Positions 7,401 to 17,099 of a stretch of DNA of 17,998 nucleotides are shown one piece after another (the first letter of the stretch is position 1; each line of letters opens with the position of its first letter). Source of the stretch: Spirogloea muscicola (taxonomy: Eukaryota > Streptophyta > Zygnematophyceae > Spirogloeales > Spirogloeaceae). Location: contig WELB01000164.1 in assembly GCA_009602725.1 (NCBI GenBank), forward strand, positions 25,922-43,919, in the 5' to 3' direction. The notes under the pieces are model-generated. The model searched no databases. It was given only the letters and a program-made list of their open reading frames with translations, and was not told where the DNA came from. The translations under genes and the position numbers were made by a program.

Positions 7401-10400
7401 CTGTAAATGGTAGCGTCACACGAACCTCGCTCAGATGCTCGACAAGCTTGACCTTGGTCCTCCACTGTAAGCAGGGGAGTCTCTGGCCAGCCAGCCCTGC
7501 GCCTAAGATGCTCTCAGCGGTAGGCGACAACGTCGGCATGCCTGTGACAAACCAGTCGGCTGCTTCACGCACAATGCTGCTTGGAAGAGCCGTGGCAAGG
7601 CTTGCCAGGGCCAGCATGCGAGCTGCAACAATTCCTGCCGTTGCAGCTTCATTGCTCAGCTCCTGTGTCATTGCAGCAAACTCTTGTAAGGAAGCTGACA
7701 TAGAGTATTCATAAGTCAGTCACTTGAGGGTTCACCAGTGCTCCTCTCTGATCTGGCTGGTTTTGCCACCTTTCTGATGCTTGTCACATGCAAGAGTCAT
7801 ACCATAAATTCTTATGTGTTGTAAACTGGGGCCTCTGCAGGTTGTTAAGAATCTATTGATCCTTCAGTACTTGGAACACACCAACCAGAGGCTCTCAGCT
7901 GCGGTGTCCGCAATGGAGTATCCCTCTTGGCCCTGGATTCCTTCGGCATTGAGCAGTGCAGCTCGACAATCGATCCACCTCATGAAGTATGTTGACCAAC
8001 TGGCCATTGTACCAAGGTCTGGCCCTGACCACCGCAAGTAGGTGACGAGCTCCTTGAAGAGGGCAGCGAAGCTCTTGTCTCTAGACCTTAGTGCCTGTAT
8101 CAGAATCTATACATAAATGGATTATTACCCCGAAGGGCAGTCAAGGTATCTATACCATGGCATCAGTTTGCCAATCTTACAAGTAAGGGTTTGCATGTTG
8201 TGAATCAATGATGATGCACCACCACTCAGCTTATTATTGTGGCGAAGGCTTGTTATGGGCAAGCTCCACAGGAAAGACTCGCTCCACGTATTAAGTGGCA
8301 ACATTAGCCTGATTCTGCCAGGTTACCGGATGCCGATGTGAAGTGCCAAAACCAGGGGTAAGCCATTGAGACTTGAAATGAGTGATGTCTTCACCTGCAC
8401 ATAGGCCCTCTTCACGCCTGGCCCAGGCTTTCCTTCTGATTTCTGTGGTGTGGGTGGGTCAAACATGAGCAGCTCTGCTTCTGGAGCAATGTGTGCTGTG
8501 GCCTCTGCAGCACACAAGAGTTTCACGTCAGAGATTGTGTTGACTTGACGTGTTGGGCAACTGCCTTCACCAGGGCGTTGTCCACATGTTTCATGATGTG
8601 TTGCACGCAAAGGTCATGGAAGGGGTGTCCCAGCTTACGAGTCTGATGAGAGAGGACCAGAGGGATGGCCTGGAGGAGCTTGTGTCCCCGCTTCAAAGCA
8701 GAGACTTGGAGCAAAGCGGCTCCGCGGCCCAGCTTCCTGCTTGCAATAGTGGAGAATAGTCAAATCCTTCCTGTTAGCAATACAGAATAGTCAAAGTGTT
8801 TGACATCGAGTAACCAAGAGAGCAAGCAGATGAATCAAATCAATTATTGGATTCTTCGAAGGAACTCCGTGTCACGAACGATGAAGATTTTGCACACTAT
8901 GCTGACACAACATCTTCGAATGTTGCAACATTGCAGAAGTTTAAGATCACCTGTCGTCATACTGGAAGCACTTGACGACCAACTTCTCAATCTCAGGACG
9001 AGGCAGTGGCCACTTATCGCTAAGCCAGACGTCAACGACCTCTGAAAAGGGAAGGCTAAAGACATCCTCCAGACCTGCCAGCTGCCAAGGCATTGGCACA
9101 ATGCACACTAGTTGGTGGTCCTTCTCAAACTTGTGCTGTCACTTGTGACTCAGTATAGCAATAAGTGCTCGCAACTGCTATCCAATCCTCTCAAGCTTTG
9201 ATGATGATATGGCCAGATCAACATGCATTCCATCACCTCATAGGCTGCTAAAGCCGAAGCTGCAGCAGCCGAAACTTCCTGGCGTGCACAAGATCCGTCA
9301 TGGCGAACCTGAGCCCACAGAACCTGCATTATGCTACCCGCTACGCTGGGATGGGCTGCCGCATCTAAGGCGCCATATTGCAAAAACCTGCAGTAGCTGC
9401 AGACAGATCAAGTAACAGAACCTGAGTCGAAAGTAACGTCGAGATGTTCAAAAGGACCCCTGTGCAGCAACACTTTAGCTGTAGATTGCCAGCAACTGCA
9501 ATCATTATTAAAACCCTAAACCCTAACAAGCCTAATTACTACAAACGTATCTGCCGTGTCTGCATGGCCACGTACACAGTCTTACCAAGCGGCAACAAAG
9601 GACTCCTGGGGGATAGTTGGCACTTCTGCAGAGACAGCCTTCCAAGCCGTGTAGAAATCTGTGAGCAGGCGTGCGGTACCGCCACTGAAGTGTGATGTAA
9701 GTACATTGAGGTACATATGCAAGACAATACCTTACACACAGGCAGAGAGCAGAAGATGCTCAGTAAGCAGTACGCATTACCTGAGCATAGCTGAAAAGAA
9801 AGAGTTCAGATTGCATCTCACCCAGGGCATCGTGCTGGCACAAGAGAGCAATGCTTTGCAGGGACAGTGCCAGAACAGCATCAGCTGGGGACTTCAAGCC
9901 CGCCTGCAGTCAGTGAGTCCTAACCATGGATGAGTCAAATGAATGCTCGAGTTTAAGCGACTGCCCAATGCTGCTTTCACTATCTCTTAGCTGAGCTGAG
10001 GTAGCAGCATGGCAGAAGTTTCTTAATCTCAGGTGGGGTAGGGGCCTTAAACAGATCAAGCTGCTTGTCTAGAATTGACGACCTTAATCAGAAGGACAAC
10101 TTCAACCCCTCGCCCTGCATCGTGCTTGCAGATGTCATAGATGCAGCTTGCAACAGCCATCTGGACAGCCAGTTCGGGTGCTCCAGCTGCTTCCTCCAAG
10201 GCTTTCTAAGAAGCGACAATTATCCACGATGTCAACCTTTTTGCAGTATTAAAGACGAAAGTGATTGGATGAAGCTAACAGGTGCTCTTAGTCTGGACAC
10301 TTACTACGCCCTATCTACGAGAGTGACTATGCTCCTGCTTACTCTACTTGGGCATCCATTGCTTACGCTGCCATCCCCTTGACATAGATTTCGAGGTCAA

Positions 10401-13400
10401 CTTATCAGGAGTAGAATGATGCAATGCTGCAAATGAAGATGATACCCTGGGCTTGCTAATAACAGACAGTAGAAGCTGAGCCTCAATGATGCAATACTTA
10501 AATGCTCCCCTCTACCAGTAAGGCCTGCCTTCTTGAGTCACGTACGTACACGTAGTTCAAGGAAGACACGATCATTATGCTGCCAGGCCTTGCAGAGCAG
10601 CCTCAAACCCACTGCCATCAATGTCCTGCAATGCCACATCAATGCCTGTTATGCTCATGTTCGAGACTAGCAGTGCCACGTCTGCACATTATTGAGTTGG
10701 TCATAAGTCTCCACTGAGAAATGCATACCAAAGCTTAACAGCAGTGCTGAAAGACTAGCCAAGGACTAGACTTAAGCAAAGACCAAAGACAAGATAGATT
10801 TCAATTGGATCTACTTCGGACTGACGCAAGGAAGAGCGCATCGTGGCGTCAATTACAATCTAACAACAATCTGCAACGGCGTCCCAGAAAGTGCTGGGCT
10901 TCACGATGAAGCACACGTCATGCATGTCAGGAGTCACACTTGATGGTGCTGACGAATCCAGGCAAGCCCGACCTGTCCTTCAGCTTAAAGCTTGAGCTCA
11001 ACCTTACTCACTTCTGCTGGAGGCCACTAGTTGACCCGTGCCCCCCAACTAGGCAACCAGTAAGTCGCCTGACCACTCTATTCACAACCTGATCTGCTAA
11101 ATGGTCACAGCAGACCTAGCAGGGTACCTGTGCATCCAACAGTGCAGTTATGTTTAAGAGCCTCTTTAGCCATGTGTTAAACAGTGCAGCTGGTGCTCAA
11201 GAGCATACCATGAGCCTGAGACTAGGAACTGCTGTATTGCTCGCAGCGTAGGTCCAACGGTGGCTGGATGGCCTGCTGTGGCTGGAAGCGCCTCAAGCAT
11301 GACTAGCTGTGGAGCCAGCAGCCACTTCTAGTCAGCAGCTTCTGGGCGACCTTCACCCCATGTGACATGTACTAACATATCACCAAGGCAAGTAGCTTGC
11401 ATACAAAAAGCAGGGTGCTTCAGAGATTTGCTAGCTATATTTGATGTCTGATGTCACCGTGAAGTCAGACTATGCACAGAGGGTACCTGTGAGTGGGGTG
11501 AGAAGCTGCTCTTCTGCATCTTGGGTCTTCGCTGATCTGCAACAATGTCCACCTTGTCTCCCTCATTCTGAAGCTCCTGCTCTGTTCTGCTCCCCAAGGT
11601 GATATTTAGGCAGAACAGGATGAGTGGTAGGAGCGAGATGCCCCACATGGGCTCTGCAGCACCAATTGCTGCAATGGTCTTTGCTGCCGCCGATTGCACA
11701 GCCACCAGGGGATGAAGAGCCAGCGCTGTGACCAGCACCAAAGCCAACTCGACCACAACTGCAAGCATTACCATTCAGTGACAAGTTCTGAGCCAGATTG
11801 TTGTCCATGTCGGGATTTAATCTCGTCAAGGTGTTACCATCTACAGTGAAGAAGCTTATAATCAACCAGTGTCATTTTGTATAATTCAGCAGATTCATGA
11901 GGGCTTGAGGTCTGCCTTGGCCATGTTTGTAAGCTATATGCTCCGAGGGGCAAAAAAGCTGTTTTGCTTGATTTCAGGATGCTGCAAGCAGCCTCACCAG
12001 CCGGGAGATTGACGCCTGAGCTGATTGTCTTCCGTCCAGCAGCCGCTACAGCCTGCTCTCTGGCAACCCGGAGGTAGGATGAGAGTTGGTTAAGCCAGGC
12101 CTCAGCGTGGCTTGCCTTGGTCCTCCCAGTCCTGACCTCACGCCTTCCCAGTACCTCCAGTGCGCCAGGTGATGCAGTACTTATGTTTTTCTCCTCCCAC
12201 CAGGCCTTGCACTGGACCTGCAGCAAGACAGCCTGCGCACTTATGGATGTGGGGCGTTGAGCTGCACAGTGCATGTAGACCGAGGATGAAGCATGTCAAC
12301 CACAGTCTATGTAGGTGCTTGTGTAATATACAAGGAGCAAGGGATTGACGATCACAACCAGGAGTCTGAGCCCTCAAGAACCTGAAGTACACCATAAACT
12401 GAACAGTCGGATAGCAAAAGCGTAGGTGCATACGTACCCCCTGCCAGAGGCGGGCAAGCAGGCCCTGCAAAGACTCGCACAGCCGGTGCGTGCCATGCGA
12501 CAGGTGCTGCAAGTGCTTGAAATCATGGAGCTGTGTCTTGTTGCAAGGCGCGATTGACAAAGCGCCGAGTGGCAAGCCCAGGCGTCTGACAAGTCTTGAG
12601 GCGCTTGTTTGGAGGTGAGGTGACGGAAGGGCCATTGCCTGGATGGCAGGGAAGACCGCTGCTGCACGGAGGGAGGGAGCCAAGGACCCTGCATGGAGGC
12701 GAAGGAAATGCTCGGCTTCGTTTGAGAGACGAAAAGAAGGTCCAAGGTCGGTCCAAGGTCGGCCTCAATGTGGTGTTCTACAATATGCGACTTCTTTGCG
12801 AAAGTGTTAATGAGCAAGCCAAGGAGGTTGACAGGCCAAGGAGGTTAACAGTATAGGTGGACCTACAATCTTCACTGCAACCCTTGCTGAATAATAGGAG
12901 CAAATGAGCAGAAGGTGGGGACTCTGGACCATCGTTAGTTCCTGCACTGTCTACTTTATTGCAGACACAGTTGTCTCATTTCTGCGCATCATCATATTGT
13001 TAGGTACCCGTCATATGGCCGACGAGGCGCAGCAGCTTGAGCATGCCGCTCTCCTCCTCGGAACTCAGCAGTAGCCCAACCACTGGAAGCAGTAACGGCT
13101 CCTGAGAAGACGGCCTCAGCTTGCTTACGCTTCTCACGGTGCAGGCCAGCAGCGAAGCTGTGGCAGCCTTCTGAGATTTGTAATCGTGGCACAGATTCCA
13201 AAGCGTGCATGACAGCTCTTGCTCCATACTTAGGAGTACTGGCTGAAGCTCATCCGCAACATGTGCACTATCTCGGACAGTAGCCATTGCATCAACAATA
13301 GCACCTGCTGCAGCTATGACGAGTCCCCTCGCCTGCAATGAGTCGTCCAGGGCGTCATGCCAATGTGTCAAGGGTCATTGGCAAGTGCTGGCCACATACT

Positions 13401-14918
13401 TGATTCTTGACGGGGTGGATAAACAACAAACAAGTAGAAAAAAGGTTGCTCATCAAACTTCCTAAAATGTGCAGTAGCGCCAAACACACAGCTCGCATAT
13501 GCTGCAGAATGCAACCAGAAGCAATGAATACTTTTACGCGGACTTACAATGGGAATGCCAGCTCCGTACAGAGGAAGAACTCGGATGAGTGTCTGGAGCA
13601 GCACACTAGCAGTTGCGCCTTCTGAGCTGGTTGCCAGCTGACACAGGAGCAAGTGCAGGGAGGAGGCAAAGAAGACCGAGGAGGTGCCAGGTGACATGAT
13701 AGTCGTTGGCGCCAGCAGCGCAGAAAGGAAGAAAGGCCGAAGGGCCAGGCAAGCGCTTGGTCCCATTGGGACAAGGGCGGCCACCTGACGAAGCAGCTCC
13801 AGGTGCCCATCCTCTTGTGATCTAAGAACCTTGGAGAAGCAGGAGATCACTGGCACAATAGGAAGTTAGATCAAGAACCACTATCATAATTTCAATCTGT
13901 GGGTCTAGCTGAAATAGCTTGTAGAACTGCCATGGTAGTCAGCAAGACGCGACACATTGTTGTCTGCAAGCACATGTATGTACGCCCTTGCATGTGAAGA
14001 CACAGAGACGAATCAACAGCGACATCATCAGCTAATTCAGAGGCTGCCTCTATTGACATGACTGCTAGCAACCTCATGGTAATCGTCTGGAGCTGGAAGT
14101 GAAGCAGGAGGCCCACCATTGAGAATGGGTGAGACAGAGCTGTATAGGCTGGCTGACTTGCCCAAGTGCTTGCGCCCTGACTAAGCTGCAGTTTGTACAG
14201 GGAACCTATGCTAGTAACAACGGCAGGTGCAGCCTCTGCTGGAGTGGTGCTGAGCACGGCAATCACCTCCCGCAGGCCTGGCCGCAAGGAGACATGAGCT
14301 AGAGGTGAGGCACTTGAAGAAGAGAGCTAGAGAACTCATCATTGTATGATGATGCGAAGGTGCTTAGCTTCGTGGTCTTCTAATAATGGCATGCAGTCTA
14401 GACCTGTCACAGTTGATATTTGTATTGGCCATGGCCCTGCCCCTACTGCTATAATGTGGCAGCTCACAAGAACAAGAAACTCTATGACTTAATTCATCTT
14501 CTTGCGTAAGATGTCTGCTATTAGCTCTTTTCTGATCTTTGGCTCATGCAGGCCATGCCCATAAGCATTAGCATGTGCAAACCACAGCAAGTGCGACTGA
14601 AGTCAGCTTGCCAACAAATACTGCAGCGCAGCATCGATGTGAGTGATAAGGGCTCATGCTGCAATCACCTTGTGCAGGCGCCAGAGCGCTAGCAGCAGCC
14701 AATTGGCACAGGCCCTTGACGGCCTCCTCGACCACCGAGGGGCTGCTGTGCATCAGGCACACCCTGATGGCAGCCAGGTCCAGCTCTGGGAGGCCCACGT
14801 GCCGGGAAACGGCTGAGGCCTGGCGCTGGGATACCTGGCGGAAGAGGGCCTCGACCGCCCGGCGCTGCACGGCAGTGTGCGGAACCTGCGCTTGGAGGAC
14901 GGCTTTGCCCAATCGCAT
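3520..14918 (-). CDS. RST1: RST1 / focadhesin-family protein, about 23 exons
   Basis: This is a large spliced gene read on the minus strand. Identity rests on motifs I recognise from plant RST1: VLRCLSQAPRLPSL and REECILF in exon 21, HDALDFYTAW across exons 11-12, LRLLCKAW in exon 9, GALDAAAHPS in exon 13 and SSPSVVEEAVKGLCQL in exon 1. Exons from my tracing: 14669-14918, 13984-14298, 13548-13849, 13008-13332, 12438-12688, 11998-12232, 11487-11758, 11209-11306, 10550-10625, 10083-10205, 9822-9903, 9586-9658, 9237-9387, 8951-9135, 8639-8736, 8395-8504, 7882-8094, 7426-7662, 6309-7277, 5832-6158, 4902-5549, about 4161-4435, and 3520 to about 3843. The product would be near 1,950-2,000 residues, a little longer than Arabidopsis RST1 (about 1,840 as I recall). 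It is alpha-helical and HEAT-like throughout. In Arabidopsis, RST1 with RIPR couples the cytosolic RNA exosome to the Ski complex. An apparent frameshift lies near 4283. Confidence 0.9.
4577..4596. repeat. Short ACA triplet repeat
   Basis: ACAACAACAACAACC-type repeat lies in the intron between RST1 exons 21 and 22 (4436-4901). The rest of that intron shows nothing recognisable. Confidence 0.8.
4902..6158 (-). CDS. RST1: RST1 exons 20-21, most conserved C-terminal block
   Basis: Exon 20 (5832-6158) starts after GTGTGGCAG and ends TCACAC|GTACGC. Exon 21 (4902-5549) starts after CGTATCTGCAG and ends TTGCAA|GTAAGT, a consensus donor. The two exons lie in one uninterrupted 434-codon frame because the 282-base intron between them has no stop and is a multiple of three. 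I call it an intron because it has clean splice signals and because its removal brings WLLQSSTSH next to VDSAIGSRQASVLRCLSQAP, the spacing expected in the family. Exon 21 holds the best family signature: VLRCLSQAPRLPSLAWG, then REECILF, then a Leu-rich stretch and a weakly conserved tail. Confidence 0.9.
5550..5831 (-). other. In-frame, stop-free intron 20 of RST1
   Basis: This 282-base interval (94 codons) has GT and AG ends and is fully open in the coding frame on both sides. If retained in the mRNA it would insert 94 residues without breaking translation. Its translation has low-complexity runs such as LLTVSILTLTLSW and shows no family similarity that I recognise, which argues for an intron. 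Confidence 0.7.
6309..7277 (-). CDS. RST1: RST1 exon 19, the largest exon (323 codons)
   Basis: The exon begins after a textbook acceptor (pyrimidine-rich, ending TTTTGCAG) with GLAREKVDPVMHVAAGLSLG, which matches the conserved Gly-Leu-rich helix pair of the family. It continues through an acidic stretch (AEAEEEAIREE), a second Gly-rich helix (VGAVCGLGLAAEAVGRAG) and KLFKDDNKEKLLRGAAMTGF. I place the donor at CCG|GTACCC (6308-6307), phase 0. The open frame continues past this donor to a TGA near 6174, so the visible open frame alone overstates the exon. A possible extra acceptor (CCCTTGCAG near 6227) lies in the following intron, but all three frames behind it soon stop. Confidence 0.85.
7426..11306 (-). 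CDS. RST1: RST1 central part, exons 8-18 (short exons)
   Basis: Eleven short exons of 73 to 237 bases were found by reading the reverse complement for family motifs. Exon 8 reads LEALPATAGHPATVGPTL. Exon 9 reads AVGLRLLCKAWQHNDRVF. Exon 10 reads MAVASCIYDICKHDAGRGVE. Exons 11 and 12 join through a split Asp codon to give CQHDALDFYTAWKAV. Exon 13 begins by completing a Trp codon and reads FLQYGALDAAAHPSVAG. Exon 14 contains PRPEIEKLVVKCFQYDD. Exon 17 contains SWSTYFMRWID. Every junction keeps frame with AG and GT ends, and this was tested independently of homology, which makes the chain convincing. The least certain borders are the start of exon 14 (9135), the start of exon 16 (8504, alternative near 8548) and the exon 17 to 18 junction (7882 to 7662, alternative acceptor near 7696). 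Confidence 0.82.
9509..9527. repeat. Short interstitial telomere-type repeat
   Basis: AAAACCCTAAACCCTAA lies in the intron between RST1 exons 12 and 13. It is about two and a half units of the plant-type CCCTAAA telomere repeat, in the same strand orientation as the larger cluster at 14951-15012. Confidence 0.7.
11487..14918 (-). CDS. RST1: RST1 N-terminal part, exons 1-7 (DUF3730-like region)
   Basis: Exon 1 starts at the ATG at 14916-14918. The frame is open further upstream to a TAG at 14973-14975, but contains no earlier ATG. The resulting MRLGKAVLQAQVPHTAVQRR places the V-P-x-x-x-x-Q motif as in other RST1 N-termini. Exon 1 ends at CAAG|GTGATT. Phases join consistently: exon 1 to 2 phase 1, 2 to 3 phase 1 (donor C|GTACAT is weak), 3 to 4 phase 0 (ATT|GTAAGT is strong), 4 to 5 phase 1, 5 to 6 phase 0, 6 to 7 phase 1 (G|GTGAGG). 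Exon 5 has three in-phase acceptors between 12688 and about 12665, so its 5' border is uncertain. Exon 6 could start at 12232 or 12217. Exon 7 carries a HEAT-like helix pair, HPLVAVQSAAAKTIAAIGA, then a hydrophilic linker. Identity is strong for exons 1 and 7 and moderate for exons 2-6. Confidence 0.8.
12818..12851. repeat. 17-base tandem duplication in RST1 intron 4
   Basis: GCCAAGGAGGTTGACAG is followed directly by GCCAAGGAGGTTAACAG, one mismatch. A second small tandem, GTCCAAGGTCG twice, lies at 12740-12761 in the same intron. Confidence 0.85.
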
Positions 14919-14950
14919 CAGCGGCTGAAAGGCTTCACAGCTTCCCAAAC

Positions 14951-15012
14951 CCCTGAACCCTAATCCAAAACCCTAATCTCCCAGACCCTAAAACCTGGAT
15001 CCCAAACCCTAA
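14951..15012 (-). promoter_or_regulatory. Telo-box-like cluster in the RST1 5' flank
   Basis: On the plus strand CCCTAA or CCCTGA units recur five or six times in about 60 bases (ACCCTAATCC, ACCCTAATCT, ACCCTAAAAC, ACCCTAAGCT). On the gene strand this reads as degenerate TTAGGGTTT repeats ending about 35 bases before the start codon, probably in the 5' UTR or core promoter. Telo-boxes (AAACCCTAA) are known plant promoter elements, often near transcription starts of genes for RNA and protein synthesis, and are bound by TRB/telomere-repeat-binding proteins. Here the function is inferred. The cluster could also be scar tissue from telomeric sequence captured at a break. Confidence 0.55.
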
Positions 15013-15824
15013 GCTCGCATACTGAGCCAAACCCACTGAGCCAGTGCTTGCACTTGATGCTGCAGCTGGTGTTTGTCGGACTGCTAGTTTGCCCTTTCTG
15101 CAGAATGTAGATGGAGCAGCTGACTGGCAGACGCCTCAGAATGTCAACAGCTAAGGAGCTCGCTCGAGCTGCCGCAACTTGAGGCCGGGCTAATCCCAAG
15201 CAGCAGCGCAGACATATGTGGCTGGGACTTGCAGACCCCAGCTGCATGCTGAGGACAAGCAGTGCAGGGCCCAAAGTCATGTGCCCTAGTTCATCGCCCG
15301 CCGCCGCCTGGGTTGCCAGGTTGCGACACCGACAGCAGCCTGGGCGTCGGGCCTGGCGCCAGCAGCAGTTGAGGCTGCACTTAAGGCCCTTACCCTTAGG
15401 CTGGCCATAATGTCGCCGGCTGGACCGTCACCGCCATGCCCCCCAGCTCCCTGTCGACGCGCCATGAGGTGGCCTCCTCGTGCCACCCCAGCTCCGCAGC
15501 AAGTTTGCAACCTCGTGATACTGAAGCTAGGGCCGCAGGAAGGTCGTTGGGATGCCCTCCATGCTCGTGGACTGACACTGCAGTGGAGTGCAGCAGTGCA
15601 TACAGGCACTTGTTGAAGCTCGAATGGGCCAGAAAAGCGCTAAACGCTAAAGCGCTGAAAATCGACTAAACGCTTAAGCACACAGAGACGCAAAGTGGCC
15701 ATTAGGCATTCAATATCCCCGGTTGAGGGAAAGATTACGTGTATTAGAAACAAATTCTGAGGGGTTATCTTCAGTAGAAGAAGTGGCACTTCCAGTGGAA
15801 TGCGTGTGTACTAAAAGATGGGGG
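15013..15824. other. Region upstream of RST1 with no recognised gene
   Basis: I recognise no gene here. Two minus-strand stretches look mildly coding. 15396-15578 gives SVHEHGGHPNDLPAALAS and AAELGWHEEATSWRVDRELG after a plausible acceptor (CTCCACTGCAG). 15050-15280 gives GLARPQVAAARASSLAVDIL. A strong donor-like AGG|GTAAGG occurs near 15396. They could be exons of an upstream gene or a 5' non-coding exon of RST1, or chance. Around 15636-15672 there is a small TAAACGC / AAGCGCT repeat. Confidence 0.3.
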
Positions 15825-16015
15825 GCCATGTGTGGCCAAGTACAAAGGCAAGCACATATACAAATGTACGTCACCTGCTGCTAAGCTGACCCGCTCAGTA
15901 ACTACGAGTCAGCACATAGAGGTCGCTAACTGATGCTCGAATACCAGACGGCAATCGACAGCGAGCTCAGGCTCATGCGTTATCAGAAAGCTGGTCGAGC
16001 CTTAGCTGGTAGCTC
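15825..16015 (-). mobile_element. 3' end of a LINE-like element copy
   Basis: On the minus strand ASVSDLYVLTR..Y ends at TGA (15895-15897). The following 3' sequence (GCGGGTCAGCTTAGCAGCAG, then CTTGCCTTTGTACTTGGCC) recurs at 16385-16535, 16600-16770 (opposite strand) and 17825-17998. It is a direct partial copy of the 16385-16535 segment with a few differences. Confidence 0.6.
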
Positions 16016-16076
16016 AAGCCATTTCCTTCCAAACGTTTGTCTATTGAAGAAGTTTCTCCACTCTCTACCTTCGTCA

Positions 16077-16113
16077 ATTCTTTTCGGGCTGGCTTTTCAC
16101 GGCCCTTGCCCCT
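16077..16113 (+). repeat. GGGCTGGC stem-loop motif in the left arm of the inverted repeat
   Basis: ATTCTTTTCGGGCTGGCT then TTTCACGGCCCTTGCCCC. GGGC(T/C)G pairs with CGGCCC. Confidence 0.65.
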
Positions 16114-16983
16114 ATCTCCCGCTTGCCTTTGTACTTGGCTACAGATGGCCCTCCATCTCTTGATACACACGCATTTCCCGCAGCGATCACCTTCTACCGG
16201 CAGCAATCGACACTTTCAGCTGCATCGGTCCTCGCTTCCACACCTTACTGGAGAATATTGCAAGTTTGGGATATGCTCGACTTGAGGATATGCTTCCAGC
16301 TTAGATGGGCATGCCGGCAGCCTACTTGTCATTCTTGCGTCGTCAAGTGTCAGCTTGTCTGCAGCGAGAAGATGCGTGTGTAGTAAGTGGGGAGGCCATG
16401 TGTGGCCAAGTACGAAGGCAAGCACATTCACAAATGTACGTCACCTGCTGCTAAGCTGACCCGCTCAGTAACCACGAGTCAGCACATAGAGGTCGCTAAC
16501 TGATGCTCGAATACCGGACGGCAATCGACAAGCTCTTGAGCTACCAGCCAAGGCTCGACCAGCTTTTTGATGTAACGCATGAGCCTGAGCTCGCTGTCGG
16601 TTGCCGTCCGGTATTTGAGCATCAGTTAGCGACCTCTATGTGCTGACTCGTGGTTACTGAGCGCTGGAAAACGTGTTACTGAGCGGGTCAGCTTAGCAGC
16701 AGGTGACGTACATTTGTCAATGTGCTTGCCTTCGTACTTGGCCACACATGGCCTCCCCATCTTACGACACACGCATCTTCTCGCTGCAGACAAGACAAGC
16801 TGACACTCGGCGACGCAAGAATGACAAGTAGGCTGCCGGCATGCCCATCTGAGCTGGAAGCATATCCTCACGTCGAGCATATTCCAGACTTGCAATATTC
16901 TCCAGTAAGGTGTGGAAGCGAGGGCCGATGCAGCCGAAAGAGTCGATTGCCGCTGGTAGGAGGTGATCGCTGCGGGGGGATGA

Positions 16984-17016
16984 AGGCAAGGGCTGTGAAA
17001 AGCCAGCCCGATTATT
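16984..17016 (-). repeat. GGGCTGGC stem-loop motif in the right arm of the inverted repeat
   Basis: On the minus strand: CAATAATCGGGCTGGCT, TTTCA, CAGCCCTTGCC. It is the inverted partner of the motif at 16077-16113. Confidence 0.65.
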
Positions 17017-17099
17017 GACAAAGGTAGAGAAACTCAGTAGAGAAATTTCTTCAGTAGAGAAACCTTTGAAAGAAAATGGCTTCTCCCACATGAAGTGAA

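Larger units (their letters stand above)
16015..17090. repeat. Long inverted repeat made of two opposed element ends
   Basis: The left arm, about 16015-16531, and the right arm, about 16600-17090, are reverse complements at visibly high identity. For example ACTGGAGAATATTGCAAG at 16248 returns inverted near 16904, and GGCATGCCCATCTGAGCTGG is matched by its complement. The right arm has a 21-base insertion around 16662-16682 that partly duplicates TTACTGAGCG. The spacer of about 68 bases (16532-16599) has its own counterpart at 15945-16015. Both arms carry the GGGCTGGC stem-loop motif and the VSDLYVLTRGY element end. The whole could fold into a hairpin of nearly 500 base pairs. Confidence 0.85.

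Noticed and set aside
9444-10382. Several plus-strand frames of 80 to 105 codons
   Set aside because: They overlap RST1 exons 10-13 on the opposite strand and show no recognisable domain.
12138-12817. Two overlapping minus-strand frames of 147 and 181 codons as separate genes
   Set aside because: Only the part from 12688 to 12438 in one frame fits the RST1 exon chain with correct splice phase. The rest crosses introns or is a shadow frame.
16123-16383. A Cys-rich small protein frame in the left arm
   Set aside because: The mirrored arm gives a related frame only because the DNA is duplicated, and the copies differ by frame-changing indels, so coding is not supported.
15825-17090. Terminal inverted repeats of a DNA transposon
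   Set aside because: The arms contain the same reverse-transcriptase C-terminal end and 3' flank as the LINE-like fragments, no transposase is seen, and I could not see target-site duplications.
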